Below, piece after piece: positions 20,188 to 29,576 of a DNA stretch of 60,036 nt. A model generated the notes under the pieces. The model was given only the letters and a program-made list of their open reading frames with translations, did not search any database and had not been told where the DNA came from. The stretch's first letter is position 1. Every line of letters starts with the position of its first letter. Source of the stretch: Pseudomonadota bacterium (GTDB lineage Bacteria; Desulfobacterota; Anaeroferrophillalia; Anaeroferrophillales; Tharpellaceae); assembly GCA_011049115.1 (NCBI GenBank), contig DSCM01000089.1:1-60036 (forward strand), in the 5' to 3' direction. The position numbers and the translations under genes are program-made.

Positions 20188-20418
20188 GTTATTTATCAGC
20201 GTGACATGATCAGCACCTTACAATCCATTTCGGCTTGAAAAAACAAGAAACTGATCTGAGGCAAAGACTCCTTCAGGTCGAAGGGAAGGGCCTGCTGACG
20301 CAGGTCGCGAAAGCCGCTTTGGAGTTGTGGCTCTTGCAACCGATAAACACGTCGCCACCATCAAGAAGCGCAAACATGATAAGCCACTGCCGTCTCCAAT
20401 ATCGAGACTAAGCCTGCA

Positions 20419-21186
20419 TCATTTTCTATTCATATCATAAATATACCTTAAACCCTTAAGGGTCAGGAACTCGTCGACTTCATTAATAATTTTGGTTTCG
20501 CGTTCGATCACTTTGGCCAGACCGCCGGTGGCGATCACCAGCAAATCGCTTTCCAGCTCTTTCTTGATCCGGGCAACCAAACCCTCAACCAGGGCCAGAT
20601 AACCGTACACCAGCCCGGACTGGATGGAATGAACCGTGTTTTTACCGACCACCTCGCGCGGCCGTTTCAATTCCACTCGAGGTAACTTGGAGGTTCGCTG
20701 ACACAATGCTTCCATTGAGATATTCATCCCCGGAGCGATCACGCCGCCGAGATATTCCCCTTTTGCGGAAACGCAATCAAAGGTCGTGGCCGTGCCAAAA
20801 TCAATGATCACCATCGCCTGGCGGTGTTTTCTGTAGGCCGCCACCGCATTCACAATCCGGTCGGCTCCGACTTCGCGGGGATTATCGAGCAAAATCGGCA
20901 AGCCGGTTTTGATGCCGGGACCAACAACCAGGGGACGAAAATGAAAATATTTTCCAGCCAGAGCGAGCAGTTCGTTCAGAACCGGAGGCACCACACAGGA
21001 AATCATCATTCCGCCGACTTCCCGCCGATCGACCATCAAGGAACGAAGAAACTCCTGCAGAAGAATGATGTACTCATCCCTGGTTCTTTCAACCGACGTG
21101 GAAATCCGCCAATGATCCAGCAATTTCTCTTCGCGATAAAGACCGAGCACAGTTTGCGTATTACCAACATCAACAACCAGTAACAT
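20419..21186 (-). CDS. coaX: Type III pantothenate kinase
   Basis: Phosphorylates pantothenate in the first step of coenzyme A synthesis. The 255-residue ASKHA-fold protein starts MLLVVDVGNTQTVLG and shows DHWRISTSVERTRDE, GADRIVNAVAAY and IIDFGTATTFD, the hallmark motifs of CoaX. I chose the ATG at 21186, since the conserved fold starts there and eukaryotic-like upstream extension is absent; the longer in-frame start at 21207 would overlap birA. It is the last gene of a nadC-birA-coaX operon devoted to cofactors. Confidence 0.95.
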   Translation of the reverse strand: MLLVVDVGNTQTVLGLYREEKLLDHWRISTSVERTRDEYIILLQEFLRSLMVDRREVGGMMISCVVPPVLNELLALAGKYFHFRPLVVGPGIKTGLPILLDNPREVGADRIVNAVAAYRKHRQAMVIIDFGTATTFDCVSAKGEYLGGVIAPGMNISMEALCQRTSKLPRVELKRPREVVGKNTVHSIQSGLVYGYLALVEGLVARIKKELESDLLVIATGGLAKVIERETKIINEVDEFLTLKGLRYIYDMNRK

Positions 21187-21203
21187 TGCGACATCCTTAA
21201 AAA

Positions 21204-21989
21204 TCATTCTGAAATATTATAAGGCTGTTTTTCAAGCTGAACCTCGCCTGCACTAAAGCAGCGGGTGCTGCCGTCCCGGCCGCTCACCAGCAGGCGGCCG
21301 CAAGCATCAATCGCCCGCACCCGACCGCCATACCGCTGCTCGCCGCTGAGCAACACGACATCCCGGCCCGCCAGATAAAAATTACGGTTTATTAGGGTGC
21401 TAAGCTGCTGTCCCAGACCTTCCTGCTGATAAATCCGTTCACAGTCAGCAATCTCGACCAGAAGCTGTTGCAACAGAGCCCCGAGATCATACTCGGTACC
21501 GGTCTCAATCCGCAAGGAAGTGACCAACGGCCGCAAAGCTTCCGGATAATCAAGAGCCCGAGCATTGACGTTGAGTCCGATTCCCAGCACCACAAATTCT
21601 GGTCCATTCACCCCAGGTTTCATCTCCGCCAGAATCCCGGCCAGTTTCCTGTCCTTGCAGAAAATGTCATTCGGCCATTTAATTGTCAGCCGCGAAAGTT
21701 CGCGCGCCAGCGCCCGCCACAAAGCGACCCCAACCACCAGGGAAAGCTGCGGCACTTTCGCAAAATCGAGACAAGGACGCAGGAGAATTGAAAAATAAAG
21801 GTTGAGCCCCGGCGGCGAATGCCATGACCGGCCTCGCCGCCCGCGCCCCGCGGTCTGAGTGGCGGCCACCGCCACCTGCCCGGACTCAGCGCCGGCCTCG
21901 CCCTGCCGCCAGAGATAACGACTGGTCGAATCCAGCCTGGCAAAGCTTTGCAGGCGATTGCCCCAGGGGGTCACAAACGGCTCGATCAC
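21204..21989 (-). CDS. birA: Biotin-[acetyl-CoA-carboxylase] ligase, without HTH domain
   Basis: Attaches biotin to carboxyl-carrier proteins. The 261-residue protein contains the biotinyl-AMP loop AGRGRRGRSW and the KWPNDIF motif, followed by a C-terminal SH3-like domain (GGRVRAIDACGRLLV). The N terminus begins directly with the catalytic domain, so unlike E. coli BirA it has no DNA-binding domain and should not repress the biotin operon. The start overlaps nadC by 4 bases. Confidence 0.93.
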   Translation of the reverse strand: MIEPFVTPWGNRLQSFARLDSTSRYLWRQGEAGAESGQVAVAATQTAGRGRRGRSWHSPPGLNLYFSILLRPCLDFAKVPQLSLVVGVALWRALARELSRLTIKWPNDIFCKDRKLAGILAEMKPGVNGPEFVVLGIGLNVNARALDYPEALRPLVTSLRIETGTEYDLGALLQQLLVEIADCERIYQQEGLGQQLSTLINRNFYLAGRDVVLLSGEQRYGGRVRAIDACGRLLVSGRDGSTRCFSAGEVQLEKQPYNISE

Positions 21990-22822
21990 GAGACCAGGTC
22001 AAGAGAGATATCAATGGCCGGGGCCGAATGAGTCAGAGCGCCGACCGAAATAAAATCGACCCCAGCCGCCGCCACCTGTCTGACATTCTCAAGCACGACG
22101 CCTCCCGAAGCTTCAAGTTTAAGGGCCGAAGCCTGAGACCTGACATAGGCCACGGCCTCACGCAACTGGGAAACTTCCATATTATCCAGTAAAACAATAT
22201 CGGCCCCGACGGCGACAGCTTCCTGAACCTGCTTCAGGTTGGCTGCCTCGACCTCGATTTTCAGGCCATGAGGCGCCAGCCTTTTCGCGTGTCCGATCGC
22301 CTCGGCAATCGAGCCGGCGGCCCGAATATGATTATCCTTGATCAGAATACCGTCAAACAGACCATGCCGGTGATTACGGGCCCCTCCGACCTGAACTGCA
22401 TATTTCTCCAAAGAACGCCATCCGGGAGTGGTTTTGCGCGTGTCGACGATTTCAGCTGCATATCCCTCGATCGCGGCCACAAACCTGGCCGTGATCGTCG
22501 CGACGCCGCAAAGTCGCTGAATAAAATTCAGCGCGACGCGTTCAGCCATCAGAATGGATACCGCCTCGCCGCTGATCGTCATCAACGGCGCTCCCACTTG
22601 CAGACGGTCTCCATCCGTGGCCTGAGCCTCAAGCCTGAGCGAGGGATCTAGCGTGCGAAAAACCAGACCCGCAACCTGAATACCGGCGACCACGCAGTCC
22701 TGCTTGGCCTTAATCAGGGCTTTAGCCTGGGTCCCCGGAGGCACGGTTGAAAGGGTGGTCACATCTCCCGAACCCAGGTCTTCCTCAAGGGCCATCTTGA
22801 TCAGTTTTTCGGTTGCGAACAT
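21986..22822 (-). CDS. nadC: Nicotinate-nucleotide pyrophosphorylase (quinolinate phosphoribosyltransferase)
   Basis: Makes nicotinate mononucleotide from quinolinate and PRPP in NAD synthesis. The 278-residue protein shows EEDLGSGDVTT, the RKTTPGWRSLEKYAVQVGGARNHR segment that binds substrate, LIKDNHI, and VEVEAANL-type strands. An AGGAGC site precedes the ATG. It is first in the nadC-birA-coaX unit. Confidence 0.96.
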   Translation of the reverse strand: MFATEKLIKMALEEDLGSGDVTTLSTVPPGTQAKALIKAKQDCVVAGIQVAGLVFRTLDPSLRLEAQATDGDRLQVGAPLMTISGEAVSILMAERVALNFIQRLCGVATITARFVAAIEGYAAEIVDTRKTTPGWRSLEKYAVQVGGARNHRHGLFDGILIKDNHIRAAGSIAEAIGHAKRLAPHGLKIEVEAANLKQVQEAVAVGADIVLLDNMEVSQLREAVAYVRSQASALKLEASGGVVLENVRQVAAAGVDFISVGALTHSAPAIDISLDLVS

Positions 22823-23275
22823 TTTGCCGCTCCTGTCTCACTAAAACCATTAAAAATTCACCGCCGAACCGGGTCAGATGCGCCGTCAACGGACCAGGGC
22901 CACCGACAGATAGCCTGAGTCCGGGATCTTAACAGGATTTAAAGAGGCCGCGGCGTTAATATAATCAGCGGAAATAACTGCGCGCCTATAGCACAATCCA
23001 ACCAGGGAAAGCAATCCGGCAAAATGAAGGCTGGATAATATAATCGGCGTCTCCCCGAAAAACATTCCCAAGCCGCAGAAGGACGGTTTACGACATCTCC
23101 TGCAACAGGCCTGAAACCGCAAGAAACCCGTTCACGAAAACCCCTTGACATAGTTTTATCAATGTTTTATTTCAAAAAAAATCAGCATAATCAGAAGTAT
23201 GAAACTATCACAGGCTCCCTAAGGATCAAGGGAACCATGAAATGATAAAAATATGAGGCATGGTGAATCGGAATC
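22823..23275. other. Intergenic region with one candidate promoter
   Basis: About 450 bases between nadC and the DUF3795 remnant. No open frame here looks like a gene. A plus-strand TTGACA at 23145-23150 followed after 17 bases by TATTTC (23168-23173) is a plausible sigma-70 promoter for the pseudogene. Confidence 0.35.
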
Positions 23276-23781
23276 ATGCAGGCGAATTCGGCCTTGATCG
23301 GCCCTTGTGGACTTTATTGCGGCGTCTGCGCTGTTTATATCGCGCACCGTGATAGTAACCAGAAATTAAAGGAACGGTTAGTCAAACTTTACCAGGGAGG
23401 AATCCCCGGCAAAGGCACGCTTCCCGGCAGTGAGAATTTATCGTTTGAAGACATCAGATGTGAAGGCTGCCTCTCTAAGGCTGCCTCTCTGATGACGTGT
23501 TCATGTATTGCAGACATTGTCCAATTGAGGACTGCACGAATGAAAAAGGTTACACCGGCTGTCATCAGTGCGATGAGTTCCCTTGCCGACAGATCGAGGA
23601 TTTTCCCATGGCAATCGGTAAAAAGGTCATTTTGCGCACGATTCCGTAATGGCGAAAGGTAGGCACGAAGAAATTCGCCGAAGATGAAAAGGCTCGCTAT
23701 ATTTGTCCGGAATGCGGCAATCGCGTTTTCCGGGGCGCTGTGAAATGCAATGCCTGTACAGCGAAGCTGGATCTTGACTGA
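23276..23781 (+). pseudogene. DUF3795 family cysteine-rich protein, broken by a 14-bp duplication and a stop
   Basis: The first frame starts MQANSALIGPCGLYCGVC and runs to RCEGCLS, characteristic of DUF3795. It then loses homology at a 14-base tandem duplication: GGCTGCCTCTCT is at both 23465-23476 and 23479-23490. Removing one copy joins it to the second frame, which reads DDVFMYCRHCPIEDC, GCHQCDEFPC and, near the end, YICPECGN and KCNACTAK. A second lesion, TAA at 23647-23649, interrupts the restored frame where the family usually has an aromatic residue before Trp. Two independent lesions make it a pseudogene. The intact family is a probable metal- or Fe-S-binding protein of unknown function. 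Confidence 0.85.
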
Positions 23782-23950
23782 GTTTTTACCGGCAGGGTAA
23801 AAGCGCTCTCACACTTATAACCGCCGGCACATCTGCGTTAAAGACTTTTCACCGGATTACCGGTGCATTTCTATGATGCCGAAGACTTACAAACTGCCGG
23901 CATTTAGCGGCAAGAAGCTTCAGCCGCCGGTTTGTAAGAAAGGTAAAATA

Positions 23951-25108
23951 TTGCGAACGGAAAACTTTTCCCAAAAAGCGGCCGGGCTTAAACCCTTCGT
24001 GACCATGGATATTCTTGAACGGGCCCAGGAACTGGAAAGAAAAGGGCGCTCGATCATTCACCTGGCCGTGGGCGAACCCGATTTCGCCACTCCCACGCCG
24101 ATCAAAAAGGCCGCAGCTGAGGCCTTGCAGAAAGATCTCACCCATTACACGCACAGTCTGGGGACTTATGGCTTGCGCCAGACGATCGCCGACTACTACC
24201 TTAAACGTTATCGGGTCAGGATCGTTCCGGAGCAGATTCTTGTCACCTCCGGCACCTCTCCGGCCTTGATGCTGGCCTGCGCGGCCCTGCTCAATCCCGG
24301 CGACCGGGTCATCGTCAGCAATCCCGGCTATGCCTGTTACGGTAATTTCATCACTTATTGCGACGGCGCCCCGCAGTATATCAAGGTTTACGAAGACAAT
24401 GGTTTTCAGTTTGAGCCGCAGGCCCTGAAACCGCAGCTCACCCCACAGACCCGGGCCATCCTGATCAATTCCCCGGCCAATCCGACCGGCAATCTCCTGG
24501 AAGTCGAACAGATGCGGGAACTGGCCGAGCTGGGACCCATGATCCTCTCAGATGAAATCTATCACGGACTAGTCTACAAAGGCGAGGCCCACTCAATCCT
24601 TGAGTTCACCGACAACGCTTTTGTTTTCAACGGCTTTTCCAAACTCTACGCCATGACCGGCTGGCGTCTGGGCTATCTGATCGCCCCCCTGAGATACATG
24701 CGAACGTTGCAAACCCTACAGCAGAACTTCATGATTTCCGCCAGCCATTTCGGTCAGGAAGCCGCGATTACCGCCCTAACCTCACAAGAGGTCGCCGCGG
24801 AACTGGAAAACATGAAACTAATCTACAATGAGCGGCGCCGTTTCATGCTCAGACGGGTGCGCGAAATCGGTTTGCAGGTTGCGACCGAACCAACCGGAGC
24901 TTTTTATATCTTCGCCAATGCCAAAGAATTCACCGCCGATTCCTACGCATTCTCCTTTGAAATCCTGGAAAAAGCCGGTGTCGGCGTGACTCCGGGCATT
25001 GACTTCGGCAGCAACGGCGAGGGTTATCTGCGTTTTTCCTACGCCAATTCCCTGGAAAATATCGCCGAGGGAATGAAACGCCTGGAAATCTTTTTCAAGT
25101 CACGCTGA
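23951..25108 (+). CDS. PLP-dependent aminotransferase, class I/II
   Basis: A fold-type I aminotransferase of about 385 residues, related to aspartate or aromatic aminotransferases. It has LAVGEPDFATPTPIK, the PLP-contacting SPANPTGN and SDEIYHGLVY, and the Schiff-base lysine in FNGFSKLYAMTGWRLGY. I prefer the TTG at 23951, because an AAGAAAGG site lies 7 bases upstream and the family N terminus begins near there; an ATG at 23873 would add 26 unlike residues. The amino-acid substrate cannot be told from the sequence. Its end faces the FG-GAP gene. Confidence 0.88.
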   Translation: MRTENFSQKAAGLKPFVTMDILERAQELERKGRSIIHLAVGEPDFATPTPIKKAAAEALQKDLTHYTHSLGTYGLRQTIADYYLKRYRVRIVPEQILVTSGTSPALMLACAALLNPGDRVIVSNPGYACYGNFITYCDGAPQYIKVYEDNGFQFEPQALKPQLTPQTRAILINSPANPTGNLLEVEQMRELAELGPMILSDEIYHGLVYKGEAHSILEFTDNAFVFNGFSKLYAMTGWRLGYLIAPLRYMRTLQTLQQNFMISASHFGQEAAITALTSQEVAAELENMKLIYNERRRFMLRRVREIGLQVATEPTGAFYIFANAKEFTADSYAFSFEILEKAGVGVTPGIDFGSNGEGYLRFSYANSLENIAEGMKRLEIFFKSR

Positions 25109-25109
25109 A

Positions 25110-25131
25110 GGCCGGGCGGCCAATCCCGGCC
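25110..25131. terminator. Hairpin between convergent genes
   Basis: GGCCGGG, an 8-base loop, then CCCGGCC, filling the 28-base gap between the aminotransferase stop and the FG-GAP stop. It lacks a T-run on either side, so any termination effect would be weak or bidirectional. Confidence 0.4.
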
Positions 25132-25136
25132 ACAAT

Positions 25137-26888
25137 CTAGCGCTGCGTCAAGGGAAAGGCCAGCAGGAGGGTGCTTCCGGAAAGTTTGAGCAGGTCGTCA
25201 CCGCGTCTGACCATGGCACAAACCAGCTCGTCATTGATAATTTGCAAACCCTGCAAGGGCCCACCGGTAACCCCGGTAACGTTCCGCAGGACAAAACCCG
25301 AGCCACTGGCCTTGACCATCTTGACCTGCCCCTTGCTGAGAAAACCATACTCACCCAGAGCGGTTGAAAAGCCGGATTCATTATCAACCAGAAGAAGCTC
25401 CGGACAGCCGTCCCGATCAAGATCCACCACCCGCAGGGGCGAGGCGATCTGGCGTTTCTCGGTGTAGCTCATTCGTTTGGTGCCAACCTCATACTGCACA
25501 TCATGCAGCGATCCGGCGAGCCGTTCATCACTGACCCAAAGCCGTTTACTGCCTTGATAAATCTCGAGAAAATTCTGTTTATTGATAAAGCACAGTTCCT
25601 TGACGCGATCATGGTTAATGTCTTCGTAGACGGCTCCCGGCAGGGCGAAACCGTTGGGGACCGAAAAGGTTCCCCGCGAACGCACCCCACCCTGGCGATA
25701 TTCCAGCAACACCACCCGGTTATTAAAAAGAACTTCTTTGGCAAAACCCTGCCCCACAAAACTTGTGCCCTGGTCCGCCACCGAGCGACCTCCGAGCAAG
25801 CCCATGACAAAAGGAATATTCTCCGCGACAACCTGAAACTTACCACTTCTGACGGCAATCACAAAGGAAGAAAAACCATCCTCGGTTTCCTTGAAGGTAT
25901 TGACCATGATTTCATCGCGACGGTCACCGTCTATATCACCGACTTGAAGGTTAATGATACTGCCCCATCTCGCAAAATGATAACGGTAACGATATTTCAG
26001 ACCCGCTTCGGTAAGCTGATAGACATAAATTTTCTCACCGTCGCTAAATACCACATCCGGCATGCCGTTACGATCAAGATCGCCGACATCCATGCCCCTG
26101 ACCACCAGATTGACTTTGGCCAACTCCCGGTATCGGGTCAGGAAGGCCTCGTCGGCATCCGCCGTTGAAAGGCCGTACCGGCTGCCGTTGTTTTCAGCCC
26201 GGGCAGAACCGCTGCCGTTTGCGTCCGCAGACAAGGGAAAAACCGAAGTTTTGTCGTCCCAAGCCACCACCAGTTCCTGGTCTCCGTTATAAACCGACAA
26301 ACCCGTCCCTTGATTAACGACATAAAGATCATAGCCGATAGCGCCCGGGCCACCCGGGCGCTGCAATACCTGTCGCAACTGTAAACCGACTCCGTAGTCA
26401 GCCCAGTTAAGCTGCGGCAGGATTTCTCGCAGGCGACCGAAAAGCTCCTTGCCATCACCCTGCAAATCAACAAAAAGGGAAGCCATGGCGTTAAAACGGC
26501 GGACCAACGCGCCACGCTGCAACGGCACCCTGAGATAACGTTGCAACGGCTGACAAACGGCAAACTCGGCTTCCGCCCGCATCACCTTCAGGGAAGCGAC
26601 CAGGCGCTCCTGAGTGCCCAGAGACTGCCCGGTACGCGGATGAATCAGGGGCGCGCCCGGAGCCATGACGGCAAAGAGATCACCGGCGCTGACCCCTTTA
26701 CGCAGACCACAGTCGATAACAATCCCGTGAACGCCGACCTCCACCAGATAACCTGACAGGGGCTTGAAACGAGACCATGGATCCGCTCCGGAAACCGCCG
26801 GCCATCCCAGACTCAAAACCAACCCCAGCAACCACAAATATCGAGCCGCCCGTAATCTCATCCCTGAGAGACTGTACACATCCTTCAA
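25137..26888 (-). CDS. Exported FG-GAP/VCBS repeat protein
   Basis: A 583-residue protein with a signal peptide (YLWLLGLVLSLGWPAVSGAD). An N-terminal domain with GLRKGVSAGDLFAV and HPRTGQSLG follows, resembling the C-terminal module of FlgT-like outer-membrane proteins. Several FG-GAP/VCBS beta-propeller blades come next, such as VGDIDGDRRDEIMVNTF, GDLDRNGMPDVVFSDG and DLDRDGCPELLLVDN, which probably bind calcium. It begins at TTG 26888 with GGAGG 5 bases upstream; the ATG at 26861 is a less favoured alternative. Periplasmic or outer-membrane. Function unknown. About 300 bases upstream (26889-27196) hold nothing beyond the porin terminator. Confidence 0.8.
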   Translation of the reverse strand: MKDVYSLSGMRLRAARYLWLLGLVLSLGWPAVSGADPWSRFKPLSGYLVEVGVHGIVIDCGLRKGVSAGDLFAVMAPGAPLIHPRTGQSLGTQERLVASLKVMRAEAEFAVCQPLQRYLRVPLQRGALVRRFNAMASLFVDLQGDGKELFGRLREILPQLNWADYGVGLQLRQVLQRPGGPGAIGYDLYVVNQGTGLSVYNGDQELVVAWDDKTSVFPLSADANGSGSARAENNGSRYGLSTADADEAFLTRYRELAKVNLVVRGMDVGDLDRNGMPDVVFSDGEKIYVYQLTEAGLKYRYRYHFARWGSIINLQVGDIDGDRRDEIMVNTFKETEDGFSSFVIAVRSGKFQVVAENIPFVMGLLGGRSVADQGTSFVGQGFAKEVLFNNRVVLLEYRQGGVRSRGTFSVPNGFALPGAVYEDINHDRVKELCFINKQNFLEIYQGSKRLWVSDERLAGSLHDVQYEVGTKRMSYTEKRQIASPLRVVDLDRDGCPELLLVDNESGFSTALGEYGFLSKGQVKMVKASGSGFVLRNVTGVTGGPLQGLQIINDELVCAMVRRGDDLLKLSGSTLLLAFPLTQR

Positions 26889-27142
26889 ATCAACCTCCGA
26901 AGCCCTATCTGAAAAGATTTCTTTGCCCTGAAAACTCCGCCTTGCGCGACCTGAAACGCTGTCAACAGGTCCAAACCTATATCCTTTTTACTTCCAGACC
27001 TCAAGCAAAAAGGGTAATCGCCTCCATGTAAGTCAACTCAAAAGCAGATCACTTTCTCACATCGGTGGCCGCGATAGCGGTCTGAGGGCGCTATTCAGCC
27101 TCGAAGGCACAGGTGGCCGAATAATTACCAACCATAAAGAAA

Positions 27143-27166
27143 GGGGGCAGCGATAACCGCCCCCCC
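27143..27166 (-). terminator. Rho-independent terminator of the porin gene
   Basis: Read on the minus strand: GGGGGC, a 12-base loop, GCCCCC, then TTTCTTT, starting about 30 bases after the porin stop. Confidence 0.65.
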
Positions 27167-27196
27167 TGATGGCATCCTTTACGGAAACATGTTCCT

Positions 27197-28621
27197 TTAG
27201 AAACTGTAACGAATGCGCATGGTGCTGATAAAAATGTCCTCATCGCTGCTGCCGTTACGATCCTGAACCTCCCAGAAATCCATGGCATCGCCACTGAAAA
27301 GGTAACCGGCATTGATCGCGAACTCAAGGTTGTCATAAAGCTTGTATTTCAGATAGGCATCAAATTCGATCCCGACTTCATTCTCTTTCTGCATTTTGCC
27401 GTTTTTATCGATATATTCGATATCCTCGGCGGTCAGCATGTACATGGCGGCAGCCCCAAGAGAAAGCTTTTTGCTGGCTTTGTAATCAAAGGCCAGTTTG
27501 TTCATGATGAAACCCTTGTCGAGCAGGTAACCCTTCTCGGTATAGTAGTCATCATCAGTAAAACCGCCTTCGAAAATACAAATATTGTCCATCCGGTCGA
27601 TATCAACCGCCATGAAGGCGTTGAAATCTCCATCGGCGCCGTCATCGTCACCCGAGGAATACCAGAAAGTATAGGTAAACTTCATCTTGTCCATCTTGAA
27701 ACCAAGATCAAAATGAGCAAACCAGGCGCTGACATCGAAATTCTTGTTGACCGCCGCCCTATTATAAGCCCAGCCATTATATTCTTCGGAGAAGTTGGCC
27801 CCATCAACGCTGCCGGTCTGATACATCAGATCCCAGTTGACAAAGAATTTGCCGATGTCGGCCTTGCCGTCAAGACCCAGGGTAAAAAGATCGAGTTCAT
27901 AATTATTGGCAAAGTTCTTGACTTCATATTTCTGTGAGGTAATCGTGCTGGTCGCCGGGCCGCTGTTATCCGGATCGCCGGTCATGTAAACTCCGAACAC
28001 CCCGGCTTTGATGCCGTCCGCCGGCTTGAAATCGGCCCGGACGTAAAAGGCATCAAGATCCTCGACATCGTCGTCGGGGTCCTTGGTCTCATCACGGTAG
28101 GGGCGCAACCAGGCAAAATTAAGGTTGACCGGACCGGCGGCGATGTCGAAAGTCACCCCCATAATGGTTTCAGACCAGAAAAAACTGTTGGCGGTAAACG
28201 GTTGCAGACCCATGCGCACCCGGGCTTTTTCACAGGCCCAGGGCAGCTGGAAATCGGTATACAACCAGCGCGTCTCGATATTGACATTGTCACCGGAATA
28301 GCTGCCGCCGGTACTTGAGATGCCGCCGACACTGGGTTTACCGTATTCAAGACCACCGATTTCCATGCCCCAGACCCCTTTGACCTTACCATCATCGGTA
28401 CTAGCATCGAACCACATCCGGTATTTGGCCTCTCCCCAGGTTTCACTGGAAGAACCATCCCGCAAAACTCCTTCTTCTGCGTCAAGCCAATCATTATGAT
28501 TGGTGTAGATCATGAAACGATTATTGAAATCACCCTTGATCTTGACATCGGCCGCCAGTGACGGCAAGGCCACGGCCAGCAACATCAAAACCACCAGAAC
28601 AGCTCCCAATCTCCTAATCAT
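27197..28621 (-). CDS. Outer-membrane beta-barrel (porin-like) protein
   Basis: A 474-residue protein with a clear signal peptide (VLVVLMLLAVALPSLAAD). Alternating aromatic and polar strands follow, and the terminal Phe (STMRIRYSF) is the signature of BAM-inserted barrels. Acidic loops such as PDDDVEDLD and SSGDDDGADG resemble the porins of Desulfobacterota. A strong AGGAGG site lies before the ATG and a hairpin terminator follows, so it is a monocistronic, probably highly expressed gene. The substrate is not predictable. Confidence 0.82.
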   Translation of the reverse strand: MIRRLGAVLVVLMLLAVALPSLAADVKIKGDFNNRFMIYTNHNDWLDAEEGVLRDGSSSETWGEAKYRMWFDASTDDGKVKGVWGMEIGGLEYGKPSVGGISSTGGSYSGDNVNIETRWLYTDFQLPWACEKARVRMGLQPFTANSFFWSETIMGVTFDIAAGPVNLNFAWLRPYRDETKDPDDDVEDLDAFYVRADFKPADGIKAGVFGVYMTGDPDNSGPATSTITSQKYEVKNFANNYELDLFTLGLDGKADIGKFFVNWDLMYQTGSVDGANFSEEYNGWAYNRAAVNKNFDVSAWFAHFDLGFKMDKMKFTYTFWYSSGDDDGADGDFNAFMAVDIDRMDNICIFEGGFTDDDYYTEKGYLLDKGFIMNKLAFDYKASKKLSLGAAAMYMLTAEDIEYIDKNGKMQKENEVGIEFDAYLKYKLYDNLEFAINAGYLFSGDAMDFWEVQDRNGSSDEDIFISTMRIRYSF

Positions 28622-28839
28622 TTTTTTCCTCCTGATAAAAACACGAATTAAACTGCAAATAAACTTCCCTGTTGTCCCCTGAAACGTTAGAGAATTCTTA
28701 TTCCAATTTTATTAAGAACAGATAAACGACGGCCGAAAAAAGAGCTTAAATTACAGTTTGTGGAACCAACCGTAATCAACACGATATCCACTCTTTTCCC
28801 TCAAGGAGATAATTAACAAATTTTAATCTTCTTTACAAG

Positions 28840-28878
28840 AAAAAAAACTCCACGTGGTTTCCAAAGGAAACCACGTGG
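28840..28878 (-). terminator. Strong terminator-like hairpin facing the minus strand
   Basis: A 13-bp perfect stem CCACGTGGTTTCC / GGAAACCACGTGG with a 3-base loop at 28850-28878. On the minus strand it is followed by GAG and eight T residues. No minus-strand gene ends here. The nearest gene to the right, mobB, is on the plus strand. The remaining bases of 28622-29039 contain no recognisable gene, only an AGGAGG for the porin. Confidence 0.6.
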
Positions 28879-29039
28879 CCGGGCACTCACTAATTGCTTT
28901 TTTCCTCTTCATGGTTTACATAGCTCGTGCCTCGGGCAGGCGCTCGCTGCGAGCACCGATCTATTACACCAAAGGAACGCTTCCGTTGACCTTCATGGGC
29001 GCAGACGGTTGCGAATGTTTTCAGAAACAGGCAAAAATC

Positions 29040-29576
29040 ATGCAGGAACCACCTCGACTAGGCTTCGTCGGTTACAGCAATAGCGGCAAAACCACGCTGA
29101 TCTGCAACCTCATCAAACACCTGACGGAAGATGGATTCAGGGTTGGCGCCGTAAAACATCACCATAAAGTTTTCGACATCGACCACCAAGGCAAAGACAG
29201 CTACCGTTTCACCGCAGCGGGGGCCGGCAAAACCATCATCACCGGCCCCGAACGAACCGCTTTGATCGAAAAAACCACGGCCCAGATCCCCATTGAAAAG
29301 CTTACTCACAGCTACCTGCATGACCTCGATTTGATTCTGGTGGAGGGCTTTAAACAAGAGCGGATGCCCAAGATTGAAATCCAGCGCGCAGAGCTCAAAC
29401 GGCCCTTGCTCAGTCGTGGGGAAAACACCGACGAACACCTGATCGCAGTCGTCAGCGATATCGAGCAGGAACTGGACGTGCCCTGTTTCGGACTGGAACA
29501 GACCACCGCTATCAGCGTTTTCATCCGTAACTATTTTTCCCTGCAAAGACCGGCTGGCCATGCCAACAAATCCTGA
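29040..29576 (+). CDS. mobB: Molybdopterin-guanine dinucleotide biosynthesis protein MobB
   Basis: GTP-binding accessory protein for molybdenum cofactor maturation, 178 residues. It has Walker A GYSNSGKTT near residues 11-19, AVKHHHKVFDIDHQGKDS and ILVEGFKQE, all MobB signatures. The frame is open further upstream, but the family N terminus (MQEPPRLGFVG) starts at 29040, preceded by a weak ACAGG. It overlaps mobA by 17 bases, so the two are coupled. This implies molybdo- or tungsto-enzymes in the cell, none of which is in this window. Confidence 0.92.
   Translation: MQEPPRLGFVGYSNSGKTTLICNLIKHLTEDGFRVGAVKHHHKVFDIDHQGKDSYRFTAAGAGKTIITGPERTALIEKTTAQIPIEKLTHSYLHDLDLILVEGFKQERMPKIEIQRAELKRPLLSRGENTDEHLIAVVSDIEQELDVPCFGLEQTTAISVFIRNYFSLQRPAGHANKS

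Noticed and set aside
22886-23122. A 78-codon minus-strand frame
   Set aside because: No ribosome-binding site, no motif, and odd composition (many Cys and Arg) typical of chance frames.
28854-29039. N-terminal extension of mobB
   Set aside because: It overlaps a hairpin and has no family similarity; MobB homology begins at the ATG at 29040.
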